Shown here in pieces: positions 6,398 to 13,978 of a stretch of 42,529 bases of DNA. Position 1 is the first letter of the stretch. Each line of letters opens with the position of its first letter. The DNA lies in IMG/VR virus record IMGVR_UViG_3300033291_000003, positions 1 to 42,529 of that record; one strand, written 5' to 3'. A program made the position numbers and the translations under genes. The DNA comes from a virus. The notes beneath the pieces were generated by a model. That model saw nothing but the letters and a program-made list of their open reading frames with translations. It searched no databases and was not told where the DNA came from.

Positions 6398-6831
6398 TCT
6401 GTCTCTCCTTCCCCGGCCTCATGTTTTGAGATAAGTTTCCAGGTGTGAATCCACCCGTTTTCGCTCTTTACCTTTTTAAAATCATACGACTGCAAAACTT
6501 CATAAATCTTATCAGTACAAAAATATTTGTCTACTGCACAATCGTCTGAATCACTATCCATGTTTGGACAATCAGGGCAAATAAAAGTCCTGCAAAACTC
6601 AATACATCCCTCTTGAAAGTCTTCCTCTGTCATACCATCAAATGGGTCAATATAGTTCCATAGCGCCGATGCTATATAGGCGCACGTTTCATGTGCCTTC
6701 CAGTCGTACACCCCGTCAAATATTAGGACGTTATAATCGTATATTTCTCCCGGATTGATCGTTTTTCCGCAAAAGCTGCACACATGTGACTTTCTTGCCT
6801 TCCTTTTTTCTGACCTAAGAATATCAGGCAT
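6394..6831 (-). CDS. Zinc-binding 145-aa protein
   Basis: Start 6831 (MPDILRSEKRKARKSHVCSF) has AAGGAG upstream. An N-terminal CSFCGK (C18, C21) with His47 and Cys50 (WKAHETCA) makes a zinc site like those in many phage proteins that begin with a K/R-rich stretch and CxxC. A second cluster lies at Cys76, 80, 85 and 88. The C-terminus has a Trp-rich strand. Role unknown; nucleic-acid binding is plausible. It overlaps its neighbours on both sides. Confidence 0.62.
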   Translation of the reverse strand: MPDILRSEKRKARKSHVCSFCGKTINPGEIYDYNVLIFDGVYDWKAHETCAYIASALWNYIDPFDGMTEEDFQEGCIEFCRTFICPDCPNMDSDSDDCAVDKYFCTDKIYEVLQSYDFKKVKSENGWIHTWKLISKHEAGEGETE

Positions 6832-7126
6832 TGTCTGTCTCTCCTTCCCCAGGACCGCGATATTTAGGTTCGCAGTTTGTTGCAAATGGGCTATCTGGAC
6901 AATTACCTCCACTACAAACACGGCAAGCACACCCACATGTACAAGACCTCATGACCATCTCGATATCCATTACCGCCGCCCGTTCCCTTGCCCTGGATTC
7001 CTTAAGCTGGGCCTGTAGGGATTCGATCATATCAGCGGCTTTGTCAAATAAATTAATATCGTGCGGATAATCCTTCGCTAATCGCAGTTTATACGCCATT
7101 TCGGCAGAATCTAGTTGCTTATCCAT
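6824..7126 (-). CDS. Helical protein with a dense Cys cluster, 100 aa
   Basis: Residues 1-60 are helical (FDKAADMIESLQAQLKESR looks like a short coiled coil); then a burst of cysteines at 62, 64, 66, 68, 71, 76 and 85 suggests one or more metal sites. The AADMIE-LQ helix is frequent in small phage proteins. It ends PGEGETDNA, encoding the next ribosome site. No function can be assigned. Confidence 0.58.
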   Translation of the reverse strand: MDKQLDSAEMAYKLRLAKDYPHDINLFDKAADMIESLQAQLKESRARERAAVMDIEMVMRSCTCGCACRVCSGGNCPDSPFATNCEPKYRGPGEGETDNA

Positions 7127-7129
7127 ATC

Positions 7130-7453
7130 TTACTTATCCCCTTTCAGCGCGGCAGCATCTCTATGAACACCGGCCACACAAAACCCTTCCGGCCCTTCTC
7201 CTGTCCATTGCGCCCCACAATGGCTACATTCAAACCACATAAAGCAATCTGGTGTATTTCTTTTTATACAATCCTTGCAGCGTGTTATTATAGCCACCCG
7301 TTCCGGTCCGGCCTCCACCATAGCGGAAAGTAAACCATCGCCAATTCGTTTTCGTAAACTCTCAAGTATTATTCCAGAATACCTATAAAATTTCTCTGTA
7401 TTATCATCTTCAATTGCTTTATCCATTTCTTTCAGCATTTCTTCTATGTTCAT
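7130..7453 (-). CDS. Hypothetical 107-aa zinc-binding protein
   Basis: An acidic helical N-terminus (MNIEEMLKEMDKAIED) leads into TRCKDCIKR (Cys59, 62), Cys70 and ECSHCGAQW (Cys76, 79), a double zinc-ribbon pattern. Its start overlaps the DUF551 gene upstream by four bases. It resembles the other helix-plus-ribbon proteins in this operon more than any named family. Confidence 0.58.
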   Translation of the reverse strand: MNIEEMLKEMDKAIEDDNTEKFYRYSGIILESLRKRIGDGLLSAMVEAGPERVAIITRCKDCIKRNTPDCFMWFECSHCGAQWTGEGPEGFCVAGVHRDAAALKGDK

Positions 7454-7791
7454 AGTTCCCCCCTATCCGGTGGCGTAGAAAGCGGTTTCCAATGAGTGAT
7501 AGGCGGTAAATCTTTCGTGTTTGCGCCGTTTGCTCTTGACCAAGTTCCCCACTGATTCAGGTACCCCTCAAAAACGAGTTTTCCGACAATTCCACATAAT
7601 ACGTGTGATTCTGGCTTGTCGTATTTTCCGATTTCCGGTAACCTATCCTCTATGCTCACCCATTTCATCTGCTCAATCTCGGCAGGAGTAAAACCAGTGT
7701 TCCGGTATTGTTCAAATTCTTCTTTTTCGGATTCGCTGATAATAAACTCGTCATAATTCTTTGTTGCGCCCGATTCTTTATATCTTTCCAT
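7450..7791 (-). CDS. DUF551-family protein, 113 aa
   Basis: A charged helical N-terminal extension (residues 1-40) ends in a P-A-E-I motif, then DUF551 begins with MKWVSIEDRLPE and finishes with THWKPLSTPP. It is the longest DUF551 here. It is preceded by a 12-base gap with GGGGGATA as ribosome site. The role of DUF551 is not established. Confidence 0.75.
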   Translation of the reverse strand: MERYKESGATKNYDEFIISESEKEEFEQYRNTGFTPAEIEQMKWVSIEDRLPEIGKYDKPESHVLCGIVGKLVFEGYLNQWGTWSRANGANTKDLPPITHWKPLSTPPDRGEL

Positions 7792-7803
7792 GTGTATATC
7801 CCC

Positions 7804-8130
7804 CTAAACTTCTAATCTAGAAAAACTAATTACCCAAACAGGAAATGAACCGCGTTGTCCTTGTTTGCAATATGAATAAATTGGCCCACCATCGTCTGCA
7901 AAACAACTCTCCAAACCTCCTGGATAATAACGGACAGATTTACATTCCACATCATTCACTGTCGGAATTCGTAACGGATCAACAGTATCGCAATATCTTT
8001 TATCAAACCGCCAATCGTTTTCTGCAAAACATAAATCTATTGCTTGATCTTTTGTATATTTTCTTGCATGTGAAACAAATTCAATATCATAGCTTCCATC
8101 ATTAAAATTGCAATAATCAAACTTTGACAT
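7804..8130 (-). CDS. Hypothetical 108-aa protein
   Basis: Begins MSKFDYCNFNDGSYDIEF and contains many aromatic and acidic residues with four scattered Cys, ending WVISFSRLEV. It is probably a small alpha/beta protein. GGGGGATA precedes the start, as for the two genes on either side, so the three share a duplicated ribosome site. No family was recognised. Confidence 0.58.
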   Translation of the reverse strand: MSKFDYCNFNDGSYDIEFVSHARKYTKDQAIDLCFAENDWRFDKRYCDTVDPLRIPTVNDVECKSVRYYPGGLESCFADDGGPIYSYCKQGQRGSFPVWVISFSRLEV

Positions 8131-8146
8131 TTGTATATCCCCCTAT

Positions 8147-8305
8147 CTACTCTGCCGGTTGGCGAAGCCAGTCCTCAATGTTACTTGGAAAACAAAAATT
8201 TCCTCTCCGCATACAATTTCCGCACTTAAATTCATCTAGTAATGCTGCCAATTCCTCGTCACTCATTGCCCGTATCCGATCACCGTTTGTAATTACTTTA
8301 TCCAT
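8147..8305 (-). CDS. Small phage protein with MSDEELA and C-x2-C, 52 aa
   Basis: Translates as MDKVITNGDRIRAMSDEELA, then a Cys site (CGNCMRRGNFC) and a DWLRQPAE end. The pattern R-I-R-x-M-x-D-E-E-L-A, Cys triplet, W-L-x-x-P is recurrent in short hypothetical proteins of clostridial phages. The ribosome site is GGGGGATA. It lies directly downstream of the replisome organizer gene. Confidence 0.65.
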   Translation of the reverse strand: MDKVITNGDRIRAMSDEELAALLDEFKCGNCMRRGNFCFPSNIEDWLRQPAE

Positions 8306-8317
8306 TTTTGTATCCCC

Positions 8318-9106
8318 CTATCTGTTATCAATCAATTCCCACAGTTCTTCTTCTGCATATTCTCTTTGATGAAAATTGTTAAAACTGTCATTCCCAACTC
8401 CACCTTTATAACTTCCCTCCATGATCCTAAGAAACTTATTTGGGTTGATAATAAAATCAAAATCACCTTTCCACTTATTAGAACCATGTCCTTGCAGGAA
8501 TGAAATGTTACAGGCCTTTCTAATTGTTTTTAAAACATCGTCTAATCCATACTCGTCTATCAGCTTTAAAATACGTTTACTGCGTTGATCGTTTGTCCTG
8601 ATTGCCCTCGGCATTTCTCCACGATGGAAATTATAAAAGTCGATCACGGTTTGTATATCTTTCTTCTTATCATTCTTACATTCTTTAGTTCTTATATTCT
8701 TGTTTGTGGTTACTTGCTGGTTACTTGCTGGTTGATTGCTGGTTGATTGAATGTTAGGTTGTTGGTTGTTTAGCTGGTTATTATCATCTTCTTTTTTTTG
8801 ATATTCTTCATAGTTTACAAGCGTTACAATAGAATATTTGTTGGTTGATTCGATAGTTATTTCGCTGGTTGATTTTAAGTGTTTTAATGCAGTCCTTACT
8901 TCCTGGTCCGAAAGTGACAAACTTTTCATTAATGCTTTTCTACCCGTTACAACCTGTCCACGATTCACCATTACGCCACGCCATTTTTTAGGCTCATGGT
9001 TGGCAGTGACTAATAAATGAATAAACACACGAAACGTATTTCCGTCTCTGTACCACTCCCAATCAGTGATCTTTCTGAATAGCTTTATCCATCCAACAGA
9101 TGTCAT
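8318..9106 (-). CDS. Phage replisome organizer / replication initiator (DnaD-like)
   Basis: A 262-aa protein. Residues 1-105 are the winged-helix N-terminal domain of phage replisome organizers (opening WIKLFRKITDWEWYRDGNTF, then NRGQVVTGRKAL). Residues 110-145 are a low-complexity Asn/Gln/Thr linker. The C-terminal domain (VIDFYNFHRGEMPRAI to NPNKFLRIMEG) is the DnaD-like part that recruits host helicase loader. These proteins bind the origin, usually inside their own gene; the linker DNA here is a tandem 11-bp repeat. I see no helicase or loader gene, so host DnaB/DnaC-type proteins are presumably used. Confidence 0.82.
   Translation of the reverse strand: MTSVGWIKLFRKITDWEWYRDGNTFRVFIHLLVTANHEPKKWRGVMVNRGQVVTGRKALMKSLSLSDQEVRTALKHLKSTSEITIESTNKYSIVTLVNYEEYQKKEDDNNQLNNQQPNIQSTSNQPASNQQVTTNKNIRTKECKNDKKKDIQTVIDFYNFHRGEMPRAIRTNDQRSKRILKLIDEYGLDDVLKTIRKACNISFLQGHGSNKWKGDFDFIINPNKFLRIMEGSYKGGVGNDSFNNFHQREYAEEELWELIDNR
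8708..8874. repeat. Iteron-like tandem repeats, candidate replication origin
   Basis: Four 11-bp units stand head to tail at 8708-8718, 8719-8729 (both GGTTACTTGCT), 8730-8740 (GGTTGATTGCT) and 8741-8751 (GGTTGATTGAA). Degenerate GGTT copies follow to about 8780, and GGTTGATT recurs at 8843-8850 and 8867-8874. An AT-rich stretch (about 8775-8830) lies beside them. Eleven is not a multiple of three, so the repetition is better explained by DNA selection than by the Asn/Gln linker it encodes. Lambda has its origin iterons inside gene O in the same way. Confidence 0.62.
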
Positions 9107-9117
9107 ATCCAGTTCCT

Positions 9118-9273
9118 CTATTTCTGTGTTCTCAATTCTTCGAGCAACTTCCGCTTCTTCCGTGATAACTTGTCCTTTTCAAGCGTATAATGATCAATCC
9201 ACATCTCTATCCTATCTAAGCTTCGATCAATATTGTGTATGTGTCGTTCTATCTCTTCTCGTTTGTCTGGCAT
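9118..9273 (-). CDS. Small coiled-coil protein, 51 aa
   Basis: MPDKREEIERHIHNIDRSLD continues as an almost unbroken charged helix to the C-terminus (DKLSRKKRKLLEELRTQK) with heptad-like spacing. A perfect TTAAGGAGGT precedes the ATG. It ends 11 bases before the replisome organizer start, and such small coiled-coil proteins often accompany phage initiators. Role unknown. Confidence 0.65.
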   Translation of the reverse strand: MPDKREEIERHIHNIDRSLDRIEMWIDHYTLEKDKLSRKKRKLLEELRTQK

Positions 9274-9308
9274 CTATATGACCTCCTTAATTTATTACGA
9301 CTTTCGAT

Positions 9309-9578
9309 TCATACCTTTCCATGGTTTTCCCAATAGAGACGATTAACTTCCTTGTCTAAACGTTCCATTATTTCATCAAAACCAATATTTATATCCTTAT
9401 CCATTTCTGCTGCATAAGATGTTTTTAAGAGTGCAATAAATGGATATAATCCGTTAAATTCCTTAAAGTCTTGAAGATTCATCCGTCTCTCAAACCATCT
9501 AATACTGATCTTCTTTTTTGCATTTAATTTATCTGTGTAAATTCTTAATGCTTTATCAACTGTTAATGTATTCTTCAT
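9309..9578 (-). CDS. Hypothetical 89-aa protein
   Basis: MKNTLTVDKALRIYTDKLNA then a basic segment (KKKISIRWFERRM) and an acidic helical end. It could bind nucleic acid through the basic part. It overlaps the upstream winged-helix gene by four bases. No family was recognised. Confidence 0.55.
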   Translation of the reverse strand: MKNTLTVDKALRIYTDKLNAKKKISIRWFERRMNLQDFKEFNGLYPFIALLKTSYAAEMDKDINIGFDEIMERLDKEVNRLYWENHGKV

Positions 9579-9895
9579 CCCATAACCCCCATTTTCATCT
9601 GCTCACCATCCCCGGCGCATTCCTGGGCCATTAAAACCTGCGTTAGTTCATCCCTACGGCTCCGTATTTGGTTAAAATAATGTTCCTTCTCGGATGCCGT
9701 AAGCGGTATAAAGTATCCATAAGGATGCTGTATAGAGGACGCTATCAGTTTCCCCTCTAAGCGCATTTGATGTATTTCCTTGCGTACCATCCGATCATCG
9801 TCAAAACCTATCTTAGCTGCTAATATAGAGGCTTTCACGGCGTTATCAGAACCATAGGGTATAGCGTCTAGTATTCTTTGTTGGGTATTGGTCAT
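9575..9895 (-). CDS. Winged-helix-like DNA-binding protein, 106 aa
   Basis: MTNTQQRILDAIPYGSDNAV with AAKIGFDDDRMVRKEIHQMR reads as a winged helix: a helix, a turn at the Gly, a recognition helix with Arg/Lys/His, then a two-strand wing (GKLIASSIQHPYGYFIP). Small proteins of this kind sit beside initiators and methylases in Gram-positive phages. It overlaps the following gene, and its own ribosome site is AAAGGAG. Confidence 0.6.
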   Translation of the reverse strand: MTNTQQRILDAIPYGSDNAVKASILAAKIGFDDDRMVRKEIHQMRLEGKLIASSIQHPYGYFIPLTASEKEHYFNQIRSRRDELTQVLMAQECAGDGEQMKMGVMG

Positions 9896-9907
9896 GTGAG
9901 GCTCCTT

Positions 9908-10579
9908 TCATAGTATCGAGCATTGTTCAATAGTCTCTGTAGGTAATTCCATCTGCACTTGTGCCTTGTGATCGTTTATCCGCTTCATAGCCGCCTCGTA
10001 GTAATCTTTGTCGATCTCAAATGCCATGTACTCAAAACCCATATCGTGACAGGCTATGATTGATGATCCACTTCCCATGTGAGTATCAAGTATCTTATCA
10101 TCTGGATTTGCATAGTTTTTTAATAGCCATTTATATAAGACTATGGGCTTTTGCGTTTTATGAAATCTATATTTATCACTGTTTATTGTTCCGTAATATG
10201 GATAATCAAAGATTTTTCCCTGCTTATCCATAAAGCTTGTCCAAATAAACTCACCATCTGCATAATTGTCTAATGGTTGATGCTTGTACCAAAATATCCA
10301 AGCATTATTTGCGGGTAATTGGTCAGTATAATAATTCCCACCGCATACAATTTGGTTATTTGATACTCTAAATAATTCTGCCCAATATTCTCTATCAGGC
10401 TTAAAATCCAAACGTTCAACTCTTATTTTGTATTTTTTAGGACTTCGCTCCCCACCCCTTGAGGTTTTGTTATAAATACCATATGGCGGGTCCACAATAG
10501 CCAATTCAAAATATCCGTCCGGTATCTGTGCCATACCTTCCATGCAATCCATGTTATATACTGTGTTGAGTTCAAGCAT
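9908..10579 (-). CDS. DNA (adenine/cytosine-N4) methyltransferase, beta class
   Basis: With the start at 10579 (MLELNTVYNMDCMEGM; GGAGG upstream) the protein is 223 aa. Motif IV DPPYG lies at residues 30-34 and the AdoMet-binding motif (DTHMGSGS) at about 165-172, so the order IV then I marks the beta class of N6-adenine/N4-cytosine methylases. A KTQKP-x3-L helix precedes the AdoMet motif, as in many phage methylases. There is no partner nuclease nearby, so it is an orphan enzyme, probably protecting phage DNA from host restriction. The target site cannot be predicted. Confidence 0.88.
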   Translation of the reverse strand: MLELNTVYNMDCMEGMAQIPDGYFELAIVDPPYGIYNKTSRGGERSPKKYKIRVERLDFKPDREYWAELFRVSNNQIVCGGNYYTDQLPANNAWIFWYKHQPLDNYADGEFIWTSFMDKQGKIFDYPYYGTINSDKYRFHKTQKPIVLYKWLLKNYANPDDKILDTHMGSGSSIIACHDMGFEYMAFEIDKDYYEAAMKRINDHKAQVQMELPTETIEQCSIL

Positions 10580-11013
10580 CATTCCTCCATAGCCCCTGCC
10601 TTCACATGCCCAACAATGCTTATCGGTTTGTTGCCGTATGCAAGCCGACCCTTGCCAAGACAGCGAAAAGGAATTTTCCATCCATGTTTATCGATTACAA
10701 AACCATCATCTTCGTTATTAACAAGATACCACCCGTTCCATCTAGGATTATTGTTATCTATAATCCATACTGCTCCTCCGTCCCGCTCTTTCAACTCCGC
10801 TATCGTCAACGGTTTTTGGCTCTTTGTTTCGGCAAAAGTAGCTAAGCAATCTTCGCAAAGATAATGAACTGATTTATAAAACTGTCCTTTTGGTATTGAA
10901 ACTTCATAAATATTATATAATCGCTTGTGAAACTCATCGACATAACGAAAGTTTGGTGCTCCACAAGAACAAATATGACGCTCGTTAGTAAGTTTTATTT
11001 CTGGCCGCAACAT
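10579..11013 (-). CDS. Hypothetical 144-aa protein with Cys pairs
   Basis: An N-terminal CSCGAP and a CEDC near residue 55 make a four-Cys zinc site. The C-terminal part has alternating Trp/Gly strands (WIIDNNNPRWNGWYLV, KHGWKIPFRCLGKG). The ribosome site is GAGGGGGAG, six bases before ATG. It overlaps the methyltransferase start and is probably co-translated with it. No family was recognised. Confidence 0.6.
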   Translation of the reverse strand: MLRPEIKLTNERHICSCGAPNFRYVDEFHKRLYNIYEVSIPKGQFYKSVHYLCEDCLATFAETKSQKPLTIAELKERDGGAVWIIDNNNPRWNGWYLVNNEDDGFVIDKHGWKIPFRCLGKGRLAYGNKPISIVGHVKAGAMEE

Positions 11014-11033
11014 TATTTACTCCCCCTCTTGTT

Positions 11034-11111
11034 TTAAGTTTTCGTCCGCGCAAATGCTTTGATTGTTTCCGTCCCCGCTATCCCATCCACCACAAAGCCG
11101 TTATCACTGCG
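11034..11111 (-). pseudogene. Remnant of a peptidoglycan-binding repeat
   Basis: Reading on in frame past the TGA of the 75-aa gene gives 25 residues containing GFVVDGIAGTETIKAFARTK before a TAA. This matches the second half of a PG_binding_1 repeat and closely resembles TVDGIVGNQTIKKL at the end of the hydrolase encoded just upstream. No start or ribosome site precedes it. It is probably a leftover from a duplicated or rearranged hydrolase tail; TGA read-through would be the alternative. Confidence 0.45.
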
Positions 11112-11339
11112 TCAGTCTGGTATAACAATAAATCTACATTTGTCGGTGGCGTTTTCAGCTACATATCGCATTGCCATAGACGCCATTTGCATATGTCCTG
11201 TAAATTCTTCTGCATCTTTCTTACCAAGGCCATCACAGTTTGTTATCAATAAAAAGTTTGCTATATGCGGCGCAACACTTTCTAGTGCTTCAGCTGCGTT
11301 TGTCCACGATTCCTTTGACAATGTCTGTGTTTCTTTCAA
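11112..11339 (-). CDS. Hypothetical 75-aa protein
   Basis: The TTG start at 11339 has GGAGG eight bases upstream, overlapping the end of the hydrolase gene. The sequence (KESWTNAAEALESVAPHIAN, TGHMQMASMAMRYVAENA) is helical with no signal peptide and several Met. It sits between a complete peptidoglycan-binding domain and a fragment of another, so it may have been inserted there. Function unknown. Confidence 0.55.
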   Translation of the reverse strand: MKETQTLSKESWTNAAEALESVAPHIANFLLITNCDGLGKKDAEEFTGHMQMASMAMRYVAENATDKCRFIVIPD

Positions 11340-11342
11340 AAT

Positions 11343-12044
11343 TCATTCCTCCATTAATTTTTTTATGGTCTGATTACCAACGATCCCGTCAACGGTTAAC
11401 CTATAATCTTCCTGGAATGCTTTCACTGCTTCATACGTCTCTTGTCCGTATATTCCATCAGCCTCAATGCCTAAAAACTCTTGCAGAGCCTCCACATCTG
11501 CCCCACGATCGCCATATTGCAATACCCTTGATGCTCCCCTGTCTGTTACTTCCTTCTGTCTGCTGTAAAAATCATGCTTTCCTATACGTGCTACGAATTG
11601 TAGGTCTTTTGCCCACTTTGGAACTAGATAGGGTCTTTCCCCTTCCTTCGGTTCCGGTGCGGTGCTGTTCACAACCCAGTAATTCGGTATAATCTCTGGA
11701 TTGTTTGAAAAAAAGTACTGCGCTCCCTTTACAATATCCGAGCCTTGCACGGCTATCATTGTTGCTTGCTCCGCAGATGCATCAGATTTACCCTGTGGGA
11801 GCGCAAATTGATTTTCTTGATAGATTACACCTTCGTATGTATCGGCCCACCATGGGTCATTTACGCGGTTACGAACAACCTCCGCTACTGCAACCTGACC
11901 TATTAAAGATTCTCCCCGGGCTTCTTCATAGACTACCTGAGATATAATGTCCGCCCCGTCTGCCGTAGCTACAAAAAATACAGCTAGGATATATGTAAAT
12001 ATGATTAGTGTTATAGTGAGACGTAGAAAGCCTTTGTAAATCAT
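11343..12044 (-). CDS. Secreted SleB/CwlJ-type cell-wall hydrolase with PG-binding domain
   Basis: A 233-aa protein with a hydrophobic N-terminal segment (residues 9-30, TITLIIFTYILAVFFVATA) serving as signal or anchor. It has a Hydrolase_2 (SleB-like) domain with the VVYEEARGE motif containing the catalytic Glu, then RNRVNDPWW and YFF. A C-terminal PG_binding_1 repeat spans about residues 175-233. SleB-type enzymes are lytic transglycosylases of spore cortex or vegetative wall. An enzyme of this type inside the early recombination block, away from the lysis cassette, is unusual and may act on the host envelope early. Confidence 0.85.
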   Translation of the reverse strand: MIYKGFLRLTITLIIFTYILAVFFVATADGADIISQVVYEEARGESLIGQVAVAEVVRNRVNDPWWADTYEGVIYQENQFALPQGKSDASAEQATMIAVQGSDIVKGAQYFFSNNPEIIPNYWVVNSTAPEPKEGERPYLVPKWAKDLQFVARIGKHDFYSRQKEVTDRGASRVLQYGDRGADVEALQEFLGIEADGIYGQETYEAVKAFQEDYRLTVDGIVGNQTIKKLMEE

Positions 12045-12047
12045 AAT

Positions 12048-12314
12048 CTATCTCCAAAATGGGCATTTATCTTGCGATATATATTGTCCGCGCATTGCCT
12101 CTGTAAAGTCATACCATAAATCCAACTCATCAAGCCTCTTTGCTATACATGTAGGGCATAATATTCCAGATCCTTCGTGATATGTTGGGTTAATACGCTC
12201 CCATAATACATCTGGAATCACAAAGTCTGGAAACGTTCCATATTCAAGACCGCAATCATAGCATTTTAATGGGTCATTGAATTTTATTCTTTCTTCATCT
12301 GTATATATGCGCAT
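12048..12314 (-). CDS. Zinc-ribbon protein, 88 aa
   Basis: CYDCGL (Cys18, 21) and CPTCIAKR (Cys53, 56) frame a zinc ribbon, followed by an acidic Trp-containing helix and a C-terminal CPFWR. It lies three bases from the hydrolase start and 13 from the nuclease stop, so it is part of the same operon. The pattern occurs in clostridial phage proteins of unknown role. Confidence 0.62.
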   Translation of the reverse strand: MRIYTDEERIKFNDPLKCYDCGLEYGTFPDFVIPDVLWERINPTYHEGSGILCPTCIAKRLDELDLWYDFTEAMRGQYISQDKCPFWR

Positions 12315-12327
12315 TATTCACCCCTCC

Positions 12328-13254
12328 TTATAGCCTTGATATATTAATTCTGCGCTCTTGATGCTCCTGGACGGTGTATGCAGATTTATTAATAATTACG
12401 GATTTTGCCAGATACTTTCCGGCAATAACTTTTTCCCGATCACCTACGCATTGTTTAATCTGTTCGCGCGTCTCGTTGTATTCACGATAGGCCGGGGTAA
12501 GCTGCATTTTCTTGTCAATAAGTTCCTCAAGTTCTCCATCGTCAATTTCGGTTGCAATTCTGGTATGTTGCGCTGTGCAAACATGAACAAGAGAGCATTT
12601 CTCGCATACGCTTATATCATCGCAAGCATCCGGTATCGTCTTTCCAGTTGTGTCTGCCAGAGCTTTGTATACTCTCTCGCCCTTTTTTAAAAGAGCATCG
12701 GCCCTGTCCCAATCAAAAGGAACTTCTATGATCTTGATTTCACCAGTCAGCTTATTTGTAAGAGCAAAGAAGCCTTTCTCTTTCTCAAAACGCCATTCAT
12801 AAACAAGAAGCTGCGCTGGATAAGCCCGGACATAATACTTTTTGCTATTGTAGAAGTCATTAACGCCGTTCAATTTGTCCCACTCATAGGGAGAGAGCCC
12901 CTTTATCTCAACCGGATATAGTTCCCCATTTTCTGGGTCTTTGATGCGTACATCTTCACGGCCTGTTATTAAGGGGTTCTCAACCTTCCATGAGCGGGTT
13001 ACCGGGGTAATGACTTCATATCCAGCCGCCTTTATCTTTTCAATGGTGTATGCTTCGATGCTGTTTCCCAGGTCAAAGATATTTTGCAGACCGTAGTTGT
13101 GCGGCTCCTGTTCATCCCAATGCTTAATAAGCAAGTATAAGTAACGTTCACATGGATGCCCAATATTGGAGGCGCGAAGATTGTGGCATGGATAAATAGT
13201 AATCCTGCTTTCAACCTCGCGTCTTATATTATCGTTGATCTGTGCGGCGTTCAT
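12328..13254 (-). CDS. PD-(D/E)XK nuclease with Fe-S site (Cas4/RecB-like)
   Basis: A 308-aa protein with a RecB-family nuclease core: GREDVRI (Asp101), then PVEIKG (Glu116-x-Lys118) and a Gln148 helix (YPAQLLVYEW). Cys35 (HPCERYL) with Cys217, 220 and 226 near the C-terminus (CEKCSLVHVC) is the split four-Cys arrangement that binds a 4Fe-4S cluster in Cas4 and AddB-type nucleases. It lies three bases downstream of the probable annealing protein, so the pair should work as an exonuclease plus annealase in recombination-dependent replication. Confidence 0.85.
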   Translation of the reverse strand: MNAAQINDNIRREVESRITIYPCHNLRASNIGHPCERYLYLLIKHWDEQEPHNYGLQNIFDLGNSIEAYTIEKIKAAGYEVITPVTRSWKVENPLITGREDVRIKDPENGELYPVEIKGLSPYEWDKLNGVNDFYNSKKYYVRAYPAQLLVYEWRFEKEKGFFALTNKLTGEIKIIEVPFDWDRADALLKKGERVYKALADTTGKTIPDACDDISVCEKCSLVHVCTAQHTRIATEIDDGELEELIDKKMQLTPAYREYNETREQIKQCVGDREKVIAGKYLAKSVIINKSAYTVQEHQERRINISRL

Positions 13255-13257
13255 GGC

Positions 13258-13962
13258 TTACTTCTCTTTCTTCTGACAGTCCATACAAAGAGCACGTCCA
13301 AAATGTCCTTCAGCATAAGACGCTACTTTTTGTGTAATCGAAGCGCCGCATTCAGCGCATACTGAACCACTATCCTCTGCCTTTCCACTACTTCCACCCT
13401 TTGATCCTTTGTTAAAGGTATAGCCCTTTATCTTATTTGTATCGATGCCGCCCGTTTCAAGCTTGGCAATATCAATATTGCGGAGGCCGGGAAGAAGCCG
13501 CTTTATGCCATTATTCAGCGCGTTTGTATAAGCGCTCTTTTTAACATCGTTTGAATTTATTGAATCAGGTGACTTTGTATGTCCTCTTCCAGAAAAAAAC
13601 TCGTCCTTTCCGCTCCTGGACCCTTCACATTCTATGCTTACATTTCCCATAAAGAATTTCATACGATAGTTAAAAGACGGGTAGCCCTCGTCGATGCTCT
13701 GTGTGCAATCTATAATTTCCCATCCTATGCCGAAAAGCCTTGCTACCTTTGTTGCGCCCGACTCCTGCAAATATGGATTTCCACCAATTAAAACCCAATC
13801 AAGATGTGATGTTATTTTAATAGCTGCGGTCATAATCTTATTCAGCGCCGTTACGAGCTTGTCGGCTCTCTCCGACATGGTTACAATGCTGTCATAATCA
13901 AACTCTGCAATATCATTAGGTAATGTAGTAACAAGTGCCGCGCTTTCATTAATATCTGACAT
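13258..13962 (-). CDS. Probable single-strand annealing protein with C-terminal zinc ribbon
   Basis: A 234-aa protein. Residues 40-165 (beta-rich core with SNDVKKSAYTNALNNGIKRL) resemble the conserved helix of Rad52/Erf-like annealases, where D-V-K-K-A-x-T-N-A-x-x-R is typical. A Gly/Ser/Lys linker near 185-198 leads to a zinc ribbon (CAECGA and CMDC). Its immediate partner is a Cas4-like nuclease, the usual neighbour of phage annealing proteins. The family call rests on one motif and context; another ssDNA-binding recombinase type is possible. Confidence 0.55.
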   Translation of the reverse strand: MSDINESAALVTTLPNDIAEFDYDSIVTMSERADKLVTALNKIMTAAIKITSHLDWVLIGGNPYLQESGATKVARLFGIGWEIIDCTQSIDEGYPSFNYRMKFFMGNVSIECEGSRSGKDEFFSGRGHTKSPDSINSNDVKKSAYTNALNNGIKRLLPGLRNIDIAKLETGGIDTNKIKGYTFNKGSKGGSSGKAEDSGSVCAECGASITQKVASYAEGHFGRALCMDCQKKEK

Positions 13963-13978
13963 AGTTCATATCCTTTCT

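Noticed and set aside
8701-8780. CRISPR-like short tandem repeats
   Set aside because: The 11-bp units have no spacers and lie in a coding linker; an iteron array fits better.
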